A DNA stretch of 64,000 nt from a virus. Positions 53,449 to 61,110 of this stretch are shown here, in pieces (position 1 is the stretch's first letter; the number at the start of each line of letters is the position of its first letter). The stretch spans positions 248,001-312,000 of IMG/VR virus record IMGVR_UViG_3300044796_000662; one strand, 5' to 3'. The notes under the pieces are model-generated. The model made no database searches. It worked only from the letters and a program-made list of their open reading frames with translations, and had not been told where the DNA came from. Position numbers and translations under genes: made by a program.

Positions 53449-53847
53449 ATGTCCGTCCTGCTCCGGTTGCCCCTCTACATCGAGCCCGCCCTTGCACTCG
53501 TTCCCACGCCGACCCCCGAGCCGGCCGAGGAAGACCTCACGTGGCCCGAGGGTGAGGAACCCGTGCGGCCAAGGACCCGCGGCGAGTGCGAGGATGCCCC
53601 GCGCCCGTGCCCGTGGGTCTCGTGCAAGCAGCACCTCTTCTGGGAATACCTGAAGCACCATCCGGAGGCGACGGTCGAAACGATGAAGCACTCGTGCGTG
53701 CTGGACATCGCCGACGAGGGCGGCATGACCCTGGAAGATGTCGGCGAGATCTTCGGGCTCACCCGAGAGCGCATCCGACAGCTCGAAACCGATGCCCTGC
53801 GGAAGCTCAAGAAGCGCCCGCAGTTGATGCAGTACCGGGCCGAGTAG
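53449..53847 (+). CDS. Sigma-region-4-like transcription factor
   Basis: 132 residues on the plus strand. The C-terminal part MTLEDVGEIFGLTRERIRQL, ETDALRKLKKR is a classic sigma-70 region 4 HTH. The middle RTRGECEDAPRPCPWVSCKQ is a Cys-containing motif (three Cys) that I know from HTH proteins of myxobacteria and related Deltaproteobacteria. No region 2 is present, so it is not a full sigma factor; it may act as an activator or anti-sigma partner and be host-derived. GGTGTTC and AAGGG precede the ATG. Confidence 0.78.
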   Translation: MSVLLRLPLYIEPALALVPTPTPEPAEEDLTWPEGEEPVRPRTRGECEDAPRPCPWVSCKQHLFWEYLKHHPEATVETMKHSCVLDIADEGGMTLEDVGEIFGLTRERIRQLETDALRKLKKRPQLMQYRAE

Positions 53848-53920
53848 TGCTCTCACGGGGGGTCGAACCCGCGTTTTCCTGGTTGAGAACCAAGCGTCCT
53901 AGCCGGTAGACGATGAGAGC
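53848..53920 (-). tRNA. tRNA-Glu(CTC)
   Basis: GCTCTCA/TGAGAGC acceptor, loop TTCTCAA on CTTGG/CCAGG, A73. Abuts the stop of the convergent sigma-like gene. Confidence 0.92.
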
Positions 53921-53942
53921 ATGTGCACGGTTGTGAGCTTCA

Positions 53943-54050
53943 CACCGGGGGACGGACTCGAACCGCCCACCAGAAGCCCGTGCAACTCGGTCCCTAACGC
54001 CAGGGTCCTACTATGCACGGGGCGTTACCCTCTGGCGCCCAAGCCCCAGT
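53943..54050 (-). tRNA. tRNA-like gene with putative hairpin intron in anticodon loop
   Basis: 108 nt. ACTGGGG/CCCCGGT acceptor (one wobble), D-stem GGGCG/CGCCC, T-arm GGCGG/CCGTC. The anticodon stem CGTGC/GCACG encloses ATAGTA, a perfect 7-bp hairpin GGACCCT-GGCGTT-AGGGACC, and GAGTT. Removing the hairpin and a few bases leaves a normal seven-base loop. The anticodon depends on the exact joint (GAG, AGT or AGG are possible). Confidence 0.6.
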
Positions 54051-54070
54051 GGGAAGCCCACAACCGTCAG

Positions 54071-54142
54071 AGCCGGAGAAGGGAATCGAACCCTCTGCGA
54101 CCTCCTTACGAAAGAGGTGCCCCGCCATGGGGCCTCACCGGC
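54071..54142 (-). tRNA. tRNA-Thr(CGT)
   Basis: GCCGGTG/CTCCGGC acceptor with one mismatch, loop TTCGTAA on CCTCT/GGAGG, discriminator U. Its 5' end holds the stop of a membrane micropeptide, like tRNA-Thr(GGT). Confidence 0.88.
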
Positions 54143-54260
54143 AGAAGCAGACCACCGTCGTCACAACGACGGCAAAGAGACCGACGACCAACCGCCAGTC
54201 CGGAGGGAGCGGCGCCTGATATGCGGCAGGCAAGAGAGCGAAGTTGAAGTCGAGGGTCAC
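54135..54260 (-). CDS. 41-residue membrane micropeptide
   Basis: VTLDFNFALLPAAYQAPLPP then DWRLVVGLFAVVVTTVVCFC and R. One C-terminal membrane span. GTG start overlaps the stop of the gene before it (GTGA), so it is translationally coupled. Ends TGC CGG TGA inside tRNA-Thr(CGT), exactly as the 36211-36303 peptide does in tRNA-Thr(GGT). Possible holin or antiholin-like role. Confidence 0.5.
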   Translation of the reverse strand: MTLDFNFALLPAAYQAPLPPDWRLVVGLFAVVVTTVVCFCR

Positions 54261-54385
54261 GTTTCCACGTCCTTGCAGTTGCGGCCGTTCTCGGCCGTGA
54301 TCTCGTCCCACTCCTCGTCGAGGGACTTGATCCAGTTCTTGATGGTCGTCCAGAGCTTGGCGAAGATGTTCATGCCCTGGGGCAT
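54257..54385 (-). CDS. 42-residue helical micropeptide
   Basis: MPQGMNIFAKLWTTIKNWIK then SLDEEWDEITAENGRNC and KDVET. Amphipathic N-terminal helix with Trp and Lys, acidic C-terminal half. Could start at the second ATG (MNIFAK). Coupled to the membrane micropeptide downstream; the two may form one small membrane-active module. Confidence 0.45.
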   Translation of the reverse strand: MPQGMNIFAKLWTTIKNWIKSLDEEWDEITAENGRNCKDVET

Positions 54386-54416
54386 CAACTGAAACGTCAA
54401 GATGACGACCACGTAG

Positions 54417-54500
54417 CGTACGGGGCAGGATTCGAACCTGCGATGGGTGTTACCCCGGTCGGTTAACGGCCGACTGCCTTGGCCTCTAGGCTACCCGCAC
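54417..54500 (-). tRNA. tRNA-Asn(GTT) with extended variable region
   Basis: GTGCGGG/CCCGTAC acceptor, loop CCGTTAA (C33) on GTCGG/CCGAC, variable GGGG-TAACA-CCC, discriminator G. Confidence 0.82.
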
Positions 54501-54501
54501 A

Positions 54502-54576
54502 TGGCTGCACCCGCAGGACTCGAACCTGCATCTTATCCGTTAACAGCGGAGCGCACGGCCATTGTGCTAGGGTGCA
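54502..54576 (-). tRNA. tRNA-Asn(GTT)
   Basis: TGCACCC/GGGTGCA acceptor, loop CTGTTAA on CTCCG/CGGAT, discriminator G, CCA encoded. Confidence 0.9.
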
Positions 54577-54578
54577 AA

Positions 54579-54622
54579 AATGAGATGGGTGCGCCTCCCC
54601 TTGCGGTTTGGCGCACCCGTCC
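54579..54622 (-). terminator. Rho-independent terminator
   Basis: GGGTGCGCC and GGCGCACCC pair around a 14-base loop, followed by ATCTCATTTTTG. Ends a transcript arriving from 54.6-54.9 kb. Confidence 0.8.
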
Positions 54623-54922
54623 CCGAAACGACCAAGCCTTGACCCCGAAGGGCCTCAGCTCGCCCGTTTCCACGAAACGAACAGGAGCGGATGTCATGCC
54701 TGCGGATGCGGATTGGTGGTCCACACTCTTGAGCACCACTTGACCCCACCTGTCTTATCGGTGGTAGAGAGCCAGTAAGGCGCCGCTTTTCCACGCATTA
54801 GGCTCAAAACTTCTGGGCCCAACCGTGGTGGAGATGAGGGGCTCTCGGTGCGAACCGGGGCCTTTCATCAGTCCCTGCTAAATTGTCAATGAACGGAGAC
54901 GCCCCGAAGGGCGGCTCGTTAG
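54623..54922 (-). other. Unassigned transcribed-looking interval
   Basis: 300 bases upstream of a clear terminator. Contains TTGACA at about 54891 and hairpins (GCCGCCC-TTCG-GGGCGTC, CCACC/GGTGG, GTGGT/ACCAC). A frame MTSAPVRFVETGELRPFGVK runs into the terminator and is probably not a full gene. A non-coding RNA is possible; no known family was recognised. Confidence 0.3.
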
Positions 54923-54994
54923 ATCCAGGAGGGGGAGTTGAACCCACCGTAGCGAGTTTCAGAGTCTCGCGTCCTACCGTTGGACGATCCTGGA
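54923..54994 (-). tRNA. tRNA-Gln(CTG), second gene
   Basis: TCCAGGA/TCCTGGA acceptor, loop CTCTGAA on CGAGA/ACTCG with one A-A pair, discriminator U. Confidence 0.8.
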
Positions 54995-55045
54995 ACAGCG
55001 ATGCCGTCTTCTGATTCGATCTGATCTGGGTACTGCTTGACCTAG

Positions 55046-55117
55046 TGCGCCCGGAGGGACTTGAACCCTCACTTCAACGGGTAAGAGCCGCGTATGCTGC
55101 ATTGACATCACAGGCGC
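55046..55117 (-). tRNA. tRNA-Lys(CTT)
   Basis: GCGCCTG/CGGGCGC acceptor, loop CTCTTAC, D-stem ATG/CAT, T-loop TTCAAGT, A73. Confidence 0.78.
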
Positions 55118-55125
55118 ATTGACTG

Positions 55126-55198
55126 TGGGAGGCACGGGAGTTGAACCCGCATCTTGGGACTTAAAAGGAACCTGCTCTACCGATTGAGCTAACCTCCC
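55126..55198 (-). tRNA. tRNA-Lys(TTT)
   Basis: GGGAGGT/GCCTCCC acceptor, standard D-arm, loop CTTTTAA on a weak stem (GGTTC/GTCCC), A73. Confidence 0.75.
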
Positions 55199-55252
55199 AG
55201 CGACGTGGTAGGGCAGGTCTGTTTGAGTTGAGTGTGCATGGTCTTGTGTTGG

Positions 55253-55336
55253 TGGAGCCGTGCGGAATCGAACCGCCTAGCGCAGAGGCCCGACGTTTAC
55301 AGCGTCAGTCGCCTTCCAAGGACGAACCCCGACTCC
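55253..55336 (-). tRNA. tRNA-Tyr(GTA)
   Basis: GGAGTCG/CGGCTCC acceptor, loop CTGTAAA on TGACG/CGTCG, long variable arm, A73. First gene of the tRNA belt in transcription order. Confidence 0.85.
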
Positions 55337-55485
55337 AGAGGGGATATGGAGGATCGGAGTTCTGATAGCTCTCTCGGTTCATCATCGGATACACGTCTCC
55401 TGTGATTCCAAGGAACACGCCGGGCAGATCCCGAGCGTCGGATTCCTCAGATTCGCGAATTTTTCGAGCCCTGAAACGACGAAGG

Positions 55486-55516
55486 CCGCCACCGGGGTTC
55501 CCGGGGCGGCCTTTTG
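55486..55516 (+). terminator. Terminator, plus strand (possibly bidirectional)
   Basis: GGCCGCC and GGGCGGCC pair around ACCGGGGTTCCCG, followed by TTTTG. On the minus strand the run is TTCGTCGTTT, so it may also act there. Confidence 0.7.
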
Positions 55517-55553
55517 CACGAGCACTTGCTCGGCTTCGGACCGCCCCTTACTC

Positions 55554-55593
55554 TCCCACCTCCGGCTTGGCTTGATTCAAGGAGGTGGGATAT
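55554..55593. repeat. Perfect 10-bp inverted repeat
   Basis: TCCCACCTCC and GGAGGTGGGA separated by about 17 bases. On the plus strand the right arm carries a GGAGG core. May be an operator or an RNA hairpin; no gene start follows. Confidence 0.5.
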
Positions 55594-55827
55594 GCGGGCG
55601 TGTGGAGAATCTGGGCGAACTGGAGGGTCTGATCGACGCTACCGCGCAGAACGCAAGATCCCGCCATCGCCTTGAGCGATTTGGCAGACCTTGATTCGAG
55701 CGACCAGCGTGTAGACACAGCGTTCTCCGTTGCACCGTGATGGTGCGTTGACTCTTGCTTGTATACGGGCACCACGAAAAGCGCGCAAGGACTTTTCTTG
55801 ACCCTCGCGCATTTTCTCCCGCACCTT

Positions 55828-56493
55828 TCACGCGGGGGTCGGGAAGACGGGCGCGACGGGCGACCCGGCCGCGAGCTGCACGATGGTGATCCCGGTCACG
55901 TTCGGGAACGGCGAGAGTGCGGCGAGGCTGATGCCCACGCCGAGTTCGAGAGCCACTGGCAGGAACGGCGTCCACGCCGTGGTCGGGCTGGTGGTGAACG
56001 GCACGCTGGTTCCGTTGACCGTGAGCGACACGTACGGCTTCCGCGCGTCCCACGAGAACACAATGATCGCCGGGGTACCCGCGACGCCGGCGGCACCGCT
56101 CGGAACGGCCGCTGCGACCAAGTTGCCATAGATGTCCGTGATCTTCGCGCCGACGCGGTTCGAAGAGTCGAGGTAGATGCCGCAGTACCCGAGCGGCGTC
56201 GAGGCGTTGTCCACCGAGAACGCGAGCGAGTACGCCGTGCCCGCGGTCGGCAGAATGACCTGCGCGTTCATGATCCCGCAGACGCCACCGTAGGCTTGGG
56301 GGACATTGAGCGAGGTGAGGTCTGTCTCACCAAGACCTCGGCGGATCAGCGAACCGCCCATGTTCTTCTGAACCGGGGCCACGGTGTAGGGGGTGGCTGC
56401 CTGTCCAACACCGCGCAGAGTCGGACCTGCCGAAACCGTGGGCCAGTTGGGCAGCGCGAGGAACCCTGCCGGGGAGATGATGAAATCGGACAT
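55828..56493 (-). CDS. Putative virion or tail-associated protein
   Basis: 221 residues from the ATG at 56493 (AGGAG upstream). Ala, Gly, Thr and Pro-rich beta sequence: TAYSLAFSVDNASTPLGYCG, KITDIYGNLVAAAVPSG, TPAIIVFSWDARKPYVSLTV, LELGVGISLAALSPFPNV. Such low-charge beta-sandwich proteins without catalytic residues are typical of phage tail fibre or decoration proteins. No collagen repeat or lectin motif. It diverges from the metallopeptidase gene from a nearly shared start region. Confidence 0.5.
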   Translation of the reverse strand: MSDFIISPAGFLALPNWPTVSAGPTLRGVGQAATPYTVAPVQKNMGGSLIRRGLGETDLTSLNVPQAYGGVCGIMNAQVILPTAGTAYSLAFSVDNASTPLGYCGIYLDSSNRVGAKITDIYGNLVAAAVPSGAAGVAGTPAIIVFSWDARKPYVSLTVNGTSVPFTTSPTTAWTPFLPVALELGVGISLAALSPFPNVTGITIVQLAAGSPVAPVFPTPA

Positions 56494-57196
56494 GTCGGTC
56501 TCCTCTACCTGGGAGGACATAAGGTTCTTTTGCGGCGCACGAGGTGTGAACCCCTACGACGTTCCGGCGCCTGACTCGGTGGAGGAGGTGCGCAAGCTCC
56601 TCATCGAAGCCTCGCAACCCTCCTCCACCAAGACCGCCGCCGAAGCTCCGCGCTTCACGTGCCGCGTGTTCAACAGCCCGTGGGATCAGTTCGTCGAGCT
56701 GTGGGCTCCCCGCATCTACGCGTTCGTCGGCCACGCCCTCGGACCCTACGGCAAGACCCCCTTGCCCGAGATCAAGCGGATGCCCGACGCGGAGCACACC
56801 TCCGGCGCAACCGCCAGCTTCCAACCGGACACCGGCCAAGTCCGACTCTCAACCTCCGTTGAGGGCAAGGCAGGCCAAACGTTGGAGAAGCTCACCCACG
56901 AGTTCACGCACGGCTCCCTCGCCCTGTTCCCCGAGGGCGACGCCTTCTACGAGGAAGGCTTCGTGGACTACAGCGTGTGGGTCATGGCACACGCTCCCGC
57001 CTGGGAGCCCTACCGCGATCAGATGATCGAGGCCGCTGCCTTCAACATCACCATGCGCCGCGAGCGCGCGATGATGGACATGTCGGACTGGGATCGCAAG
57101 CGTTGGGCTGGCGGGCTCTACGCTAGCCTCTCGCGTGGCCCGCTCGTGATCGCGAGCCTCAAGCAGCGCAAGATGGAAGGCACGCTCTACTGGTAA
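56492..57196 (+). CDS. Gluzincin-like metallopeptidase
   Basis: Up to 234 residues. A clear zinc motif LTHEFTHGSLALFPEGDAFY contains HEFTH at about residue 131, and EEGFVDYSVWVMAH follows 20 residues later with the third ligand Glu in E-E-G-x-x-D-Y, as in gluzincins. A C-terminal helical domain (EAAAFNITMRRERAMMDMSD) completes it. The start is unclear: ATG 56492 or 56480 overlap the divergent gene, GTG 56546 does not. No signal peptide, so possibly packaged or cytoplasmic. Might cleave host peptides or a virion precursor. Confidence 0.7.
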   Translation: MSVSSTWEDIRFFCGARGVNPYDVPAPDSVEEVRKLLIEASQPSSTKTAAEAPRFTCRVFNSPWDQFVELWAPRIYAFVGHALGPYGKTPLPEIKRMPDAEHTSGATASFQPDTGQVRLSTSVEGKAGQTLEKLTHEFTHGSLALFPEGDAFYEEGFVDYSVWVMAHAPAWEPYRDQMIEAAAFNITMRRERAMMDMSDWDRKRWAGGLYASLSRGPLVIASLKQRKMEGTLYW

Positions 57197-57270
57197 CCCT
57201 CACGGACGATCTCTGGCGTGAGATCGAAGCACACACCGCCGAGCGCGTCCTCGCGCACACGGGCTGGTGT

Positions 57271-57519
57271 GTGTATATACTGCACGGCGTCGAGAAGGAC
57301 ACCCTCTACACGGGGATCTCGAACCGTATCGCCTTCCGCGTGCGTGCTCACAACACCGGCAAGGGCGCGCGGTATACACGCACAGGCGGACCCTGGAAGG
57401 TCGTCTTCCTCCTGCCGGTCGCCTCGAAGAGCGAGGCACTCAAGACCGAGTGGCGCATCAAGCAGATGCCCCGAACTGAGAAGCTCAGGATCATTCAGCA
57501 ACGCGCCGTGGACGGGTGA
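57271..57519 (+). CDS. GIY-YIG nuclease-fold protein
   Basis: At least 82 residues: VYILHGVEKDTLYTGISN gives the GIY..YIG strands (as Y-I-L and Y-T-G), followed by RVRAHNTGKGARYTRTGGPW with the catalytic Arg and the conserved G-K-G-A-R-Y-T-R, typical of single-domain UPF0213-like GIY-YIG proteins. The listed GTG start is late; upstream codons LTDDLWREIEAHTAERVLAH are in frame back to the end of the previous gene and may be coding. A free-standing GIY-YIG may be a homing-type nuclease or repair protein. Confidence 0.78.
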   Translation: MYILHGVEKDTLYTGISNRIAFRVRAHNTGKGARYTRTGGPWKVVFLLPVASKSEALKTEWRIKQMPRTEKLRIIQQRAVDG

Positions 57520-57520
57520 C

Positions 57521-60331
57521 CTACTCGGGCAGGTCGGCCATCTCGTCGAAGAGGTCCTTCTGACTGCGCTCTGCTTCGGCCTGCGCGTGCTTCGTCAATA
57601 CACGCTTGGACGCGATGTCGTGGAAGTGCTCGTCCTTCTCGATGCCGACGAAGGACAGGCCCGCCTCGGTCGCAGCCGCGCACGTCGTCCCTGATCCGCA
57701 GTAAGGGTCGAGCACGATGCCATCCTTGGGGGTCACGAGGCGCACGAGAAAGCTCATGAGCGCAATGGGCTTGACCGTGGGATGGTCGTTGCCGCCCGCC
57801 ATGTCGTCCACCTCGAAGTGCTCCCGCAGGCTCTCCGGGATGATCCGCTCGAAGATGGTCGCCTCCAAGCTCTCTGTCTCCGGGTCGAAGGAGCCGAGCA
57901 CCTCCGTGACCGTCTCCTGGATGCGCATGGTGACGTCTGTATCGACGCCCTCCTTGATCTTGAAGTAGACGAGCTTGGGCTGGTTTTTGGACTTCGTCTT
58001 CGGCGGCTTGGGCTTCTCGAACGCGCTGTTGCGCTCCGACCTCGACGCCTTCGCCGAGTAGTAGAATGGTGCCTCCGGGACGAACTGACCGAAGAAGCGG
58101 CTCGCTCCGCCCGAGTCCCCGTAGTGGAACGGCAGGTGCTCGCCCTTCGACCAGGACGCACCCGCAGCGTCACTCGTGGCCCTCGGCTGTACATACGGAC
58201 CGCGACCATCGACGCGACCGCTCTGCTCGTCCATCGCCTTGACCGGGCACCCCTCGACGCACTCGAAGACCGCGACCTCTTCGTTGCCCTCTGTGTCGCC
58301 CGTCTGCGTGCTCGTGAAAGGGTGGCGTGCGCCACCCCCGAACGGCTTCATACCGTCGTCGAAGCGGTTGATGACGGGCGCCGGGACCTTCTTCGTGCCG
58401 ACCTTCTCGCAGCCCGCTGCGTGGACCATGACCACGTTCGCGGGCCAGCGGCCGCCTTCCTTGACGTCGTTGGCACCCGAGAGGTCGGACGAGTTCTTCC
58501 AGGAGTTGCCGAGCTTGCCGCCCTTGGCCTTGAGCGCGGCCACCATCGCCTTGTGGGCTTCGAGATCTGCGGCGTTGGCGTGCTTGATGCGCGTGCCGTC
58601 GATGTTCAGACCGCCCGTGCCGGTCGTGACCACCTGCTCCGCGATGGACGACTCCTCGACCGGCTTGCGGAAACAGAGGACAGGCTCCCATGCGGGCTTG
58701 AGGGCGGTGCCCCACCCGTCCCACTTCTTGGCCAGCTCCGCGATCTCTGCTCGACGGCGCTCCACCTCGTCTTCCGACAAGCCTTCCGCGATTTCGAGCT
58801 TCGCGATGGCCTTGCCGATGTTGAGGCTCTTGGGGAAGCCCTGCCCATGAACCCACTGGAGCACGCTGGGCCCGAACATCGTCGCCACCGTGTCGCGGTT
58901 CTCGAAGCCTGCGGCCCGGATGCCGATCGACATGATGTCCCATGTGCGGGTATTCCCACACCACACGGCCTTGCCGTTGCGTCGAACGTAGAGAGTATGG
59001 TGCCTCTCCAGCTCGACGCAGTAGACCGTCCGTCCCTGCCACTCTTCCGCCGGGACAAGGGTGCGAACGGGATTCTTCAAGCCGGATCGGTCATAAACCT
59101 CAGGCTGGTTCTGTACATGGTTAAACGTCACCGCGTAGGACGGTCGCCGCGCATGAATCTCGCGCCCGTTGATCTTCGGGACACGCTTCTTGGGCTTCGT
59201 AACCACCCAGTCGGCAGAGATCCCCATGTACATCGCAACCTCTTGCCAATCGTCCCGAAGGCGACTGGAGGTTGTGTACCCCACACGGTGGTCGTGACCG
59301 TCACCGCGCATGTACCAATCCCACAGAACCTTCAGACGAGAGGAAGGCAGGGTCTTGATCCAGTCGGGAATAAACTTCTCCCAAGACTTGCCGAACTGGC
59401 GCAAGTACAGGGTGAGCTGCTTGTCATTGATACGGAGCTTCCCGATGCTCTCGTAGACCTTCACGTCGAACCAGTCCGACAGACGACGCTGTACTTCTCG
59501 AAGATTCTCGGTGTCGAAGTGTGCGATCGAGACGTTGTACCCGAATCCCTGTTCGTGGCCATCTCGCGGCTTGTTCTTGACGATGCTGGCGCTTCCTTCG
59601 GCCAGATACAACCCAAAAAAAGGCAGCCAAGCGTCAAGTGGGATCACCTTCTCCGGTAGCTCGACTTGATGCCCGTGACTCGTCGTCTGCATGACGGCTG
59701 GCAGTTTGAAAGAGTCAGGGTTCTGGAGGTCCATCCGCCCCCGACTCGTCTTGGTCATCTTGATCGCTCGCCCATGTTCGTCTGCCCTGACGAGGCTGAA
59801 CTTGGCAGGTGAGCCGAGCGTAGCGACAAACATGTTGTGGTTTGGCGTGACCAGCAGATCGACCTTGTTGGTCTTGTACCGCACCATCTCGCCAGGATTC
59901 GGCTGACGGACAACTTCCTTAGCCCGCTGCCAACCCACCTTGTGGGTCTCCGGGTCTAGGGACGCAAACTCTTCGTCCCCGGTCACGTCAGGGAAGCGGA
60001 CCCAGCCCTTGCGCGTGAGCACCTCCGTGTGCTCGTCGTAGCACCCCGCGAACGCCAAGAGGTGCCCACCTGGCTTCAGGATGCGGTAACACTCCTGCCA
60101 GACGGCGACGGGCGGGATCTCCCACTCCTTGCCCATGAAGTCACCCCCAGTGTCGAGGCGCTCGCCCTTGAGATAGTGCGCGATGTCTTCGCCCGTTGGC
60201 TCGCGATTGCCGATGCCATAGGGGGGATCCGTGACGACGCTGTCCATACAGGCGTCCGGCATCGTCTTGAGGACTTCCAGGCAGTCGCCGTTGAGGATCC
60301 GATTCCGGAACGCCGCGTCGAGGGTCTTCAC
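57521..60331 (-). CDS. DNA methyltransferase interrupted by a LAGLIDADG intein
   Basis: 936 residues before splicing. Extein: LNGDCLEVLKTMPDACMDSV, then VVTDPPYGIGNRE (motif IV DPPY) and C-terminal GIVLDPYCGSGTTCAAATEA (motif I), with LSFVGIEKDEHF: a beta-type N6-adenine or N4-cytosine DNA methyltransferase. Intein from Cys 97 (CYDEHTEVLTRKGW, block A) to WCGN/T near 455: block B TPNHNMF, LAGLIDADG motifs FGLYLAEGSA and LWDWYMRGDGH, and C-terminal block ending Gly-Asn before Thr. The insertion lies in the catalytic domain next to motif IV, a usual choice. The start is GTG 60331; a GGTGTAA box overlaps the previous stop. Confidence 0.88.
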   Translation of the reverse strand: MKTLDAAFRNRILNGDCLEVLKTMPDACMDSVVTDPPYGIGNREPTGEDIAHYLKGERLDTGGDFMGKEWEIPPVAVWQECYRILKPGGHLLAFAGCYDEHTEVLTRKGWVRFPDVTGDEEFASLDPETHKVGWQRAKEVVRQPNPGEMVRYKTNKVDLLVTPNHNMFVATLGSPAKFSLVRADEHGRAIKMTKTSRGRMDLQNPDSFKLPAVMQTTSHGHQVELPEKVIPLDAWLPFFGLYLAEGSASIVKNKPRDGHEQGFGYNVSIAHFDTENLREVQRRLSDWFDVKVYESIGKLRINDKQLTLYLRQFGKSWEKFIPDWIKTLPSSRLKVLWDWYMRGDGHDHRVGYTTSSRLRDDWQEVAMYMGISADWVVTKPKKRVPKINGREIHARRPSYAVTFNHVQNQPEVYDRSGLKNPVRTLVPAEEWQGRTVYCVELERHHTLYVRRNGKAVWCGNTRTWDIMSIGIRAAGFENRDTVATMFGPSVLQWVHGQGFPKSLNIGKAIAKLEIAEGLSEDEVERRRAEIAELAKKWDGWGTALKPAWEPVLCFRKPVEESSIAEQVVTTGTGGLNIDGTRIKHANAADLEAHKAMVAALKAKGGKLGNSWKNSSDLSGANDVKEGGRWPANVVMVHAAGCEKVGTKKVPAPVINRFDDGMKPFGGGARHPFTSTQTGDTEGNEEVAVFECVEGCPVKAMDEQSGRVDGRGPYVQPRATSDAAGASWSKGEHLPFHYGDSGGASRFFGQFVPEAPFYYSAKASRSERNSAFEKPKPPKTKSKNQPKLVYFKIKEGVDTDVTMRIQETVTEVLGSFDPETESLEATIFERIIPESLREHFEVDDMAGGNDHPTVKPIALMSFLVRLVTPKDGIVLDPYCGSGTTCAAATEAGLSFVGIEKDEHFHDIASKRVLTKHAQAEAERSQKDLFDEMADLPE

Positions 60332-60339
60332 GCCCGCCC

Positions 60340-61101
60340 TTACACCGCCGATACGACCTCTGACCCGAGCAACCCGTTGGGCGCAAGGGGATCCAAAACT
60401 TTTCCTCCAAGGGGACTGACGAGCCGAAGAAGCCAGTCCACAAGCTCTGTCTCAGTCATGAACTGCGGGATGAATCTACCAGCCGCACCGTCATCCGCAT
60501 GCAAGCCCCCCTCGACCCTGGAACCCATGACACCCGCTGCCTTGCTCTGACGCTCCAGGAAAGGCAAGGGGCACTCTGCCGTGCAGTCTATCACCGGGAT
60601 CTCGACCCCGTGCTGCTTCTTCACACCACGGTGGACGCACCCTGCCGTATGCCGGATGAGCATGTTCGTGGGCCAACGGCCGAGTTGGTTGGGTGGGGGT
60701 GGGGCCACAAGCTTCGGAAGGTCCCCTTTCGTATCGAACCGTCTATACTCTCGCACGGTAGTGGGTGCTGGGACGACGCCCTGGATGCGTACACGGTCGA
60801 TGTTGTAGGCCCCGGTATCTGTAGCAAGAACCTGTTCGAGAGCGCTGGATCCCGACAGGGGCTTACGAAAGACAAGAATGGGCACCCACCGCAGGCCCCC
60901 ATCGAAGTAAAGAATAGTGTCGCGGTTCTCGAACCCTGCTCCGCGCAGAGCTATGGACGTATCAACCCAGGAGCCGTCAGCGATAACGAGCACGGGCGAA
61001 CCAGGCTTCAATACCCGCCAACTCGGCCCCGCATCAAACGGACGGCCACACCTAGTGATGAGAGCGTGTGCACTCGTGGGGGGTAGACTGGCGATGCGCA
61101 C
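60340..61101 (-). CDS. Degenerate methyltransferase paralogue
   Basis: 253 residues from a GTG or ATG near 61101. Segments align with the intact methyltransferase next door: ALRGAGFENRDTILYFDGGL matches IRAAGFENRDTVATMFGPS, VLVFRKPLSGSSALEQVLA matches PVLCFRKPVEESSIAEQVV, GRWPTNMLIRHTAGC matches GRWPANVVMVHAAGC, and KVLDPLAPNGLLGSEV is a broken motif I (DPYCGSGT). No DPPY motif is seen. Probably an inactive paralogue that keeps target-recognition parts, perhaps a partner or regulator. It arose by duplication, as the two genes lie head to tail. Confidence 0.75.
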   Translation of the reverse strand: MRIASLPPTSAHALITRCGRPFDAGPSWRVLKPGSPVLVIADGSWVDTSIALRGAGFENRDTILYFDGGLRWVPILVFRKPLSGSSALEQVLATDTGAYNIDRVRIQGVVPAPTTVREYRRFDTKGDLPKLVAPPPPNQLGRWPTNMLIRHTAGCVHRGVKKQHGVEIPVIDCTAECPLPFLERQSKAAGVMGSRVEGGLHADDGAAGRFIPQFMTETELVDWLLRLVSPLGGKVLDPLAPNGLLGSEVVSAV

Positions 61102-61110
61102 AAGCGCTGA

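Larger units (their letters stand above)
55337..55827. other. 490-bp interval with terminator and inverted repeat, no clear gene
   Basis: Holds a strong plus-strand terminator (55486-55516) and a perfect 10-bp inverted repeat (55554-55593). Short minus frames exist (GTG 55418 ending in tRNA-Tyr; 55548-55775) but neither has a recognised product or a ribosome site. A GCACC-GTGAT-GGTGC hairpin occurs at about 55733. Probably the transcription boundary between the tRNA belt and the virion-like gene. Confidence 0.4.

Noticed and set aside
54533-54739. Frame containing MTSAPVRFVETGELRPFGVK
   Set aside because: It runs through a strong terminator and into tRNA-Asn, so a protein product is unlikely.
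54840-54890. Possible hammerhead ribozyme (CTGATGA)
   Set aside because: Stem II and the GAAA core are not formed by the surrounding sequence.
55305-55418. Minus frame VFLGITGDVYPMMNRESYQN ending in tRNA-Tyr
   Set aside because: Protein-like wording, but no start with a ribosome site and no family recognised; kept only as an observation.
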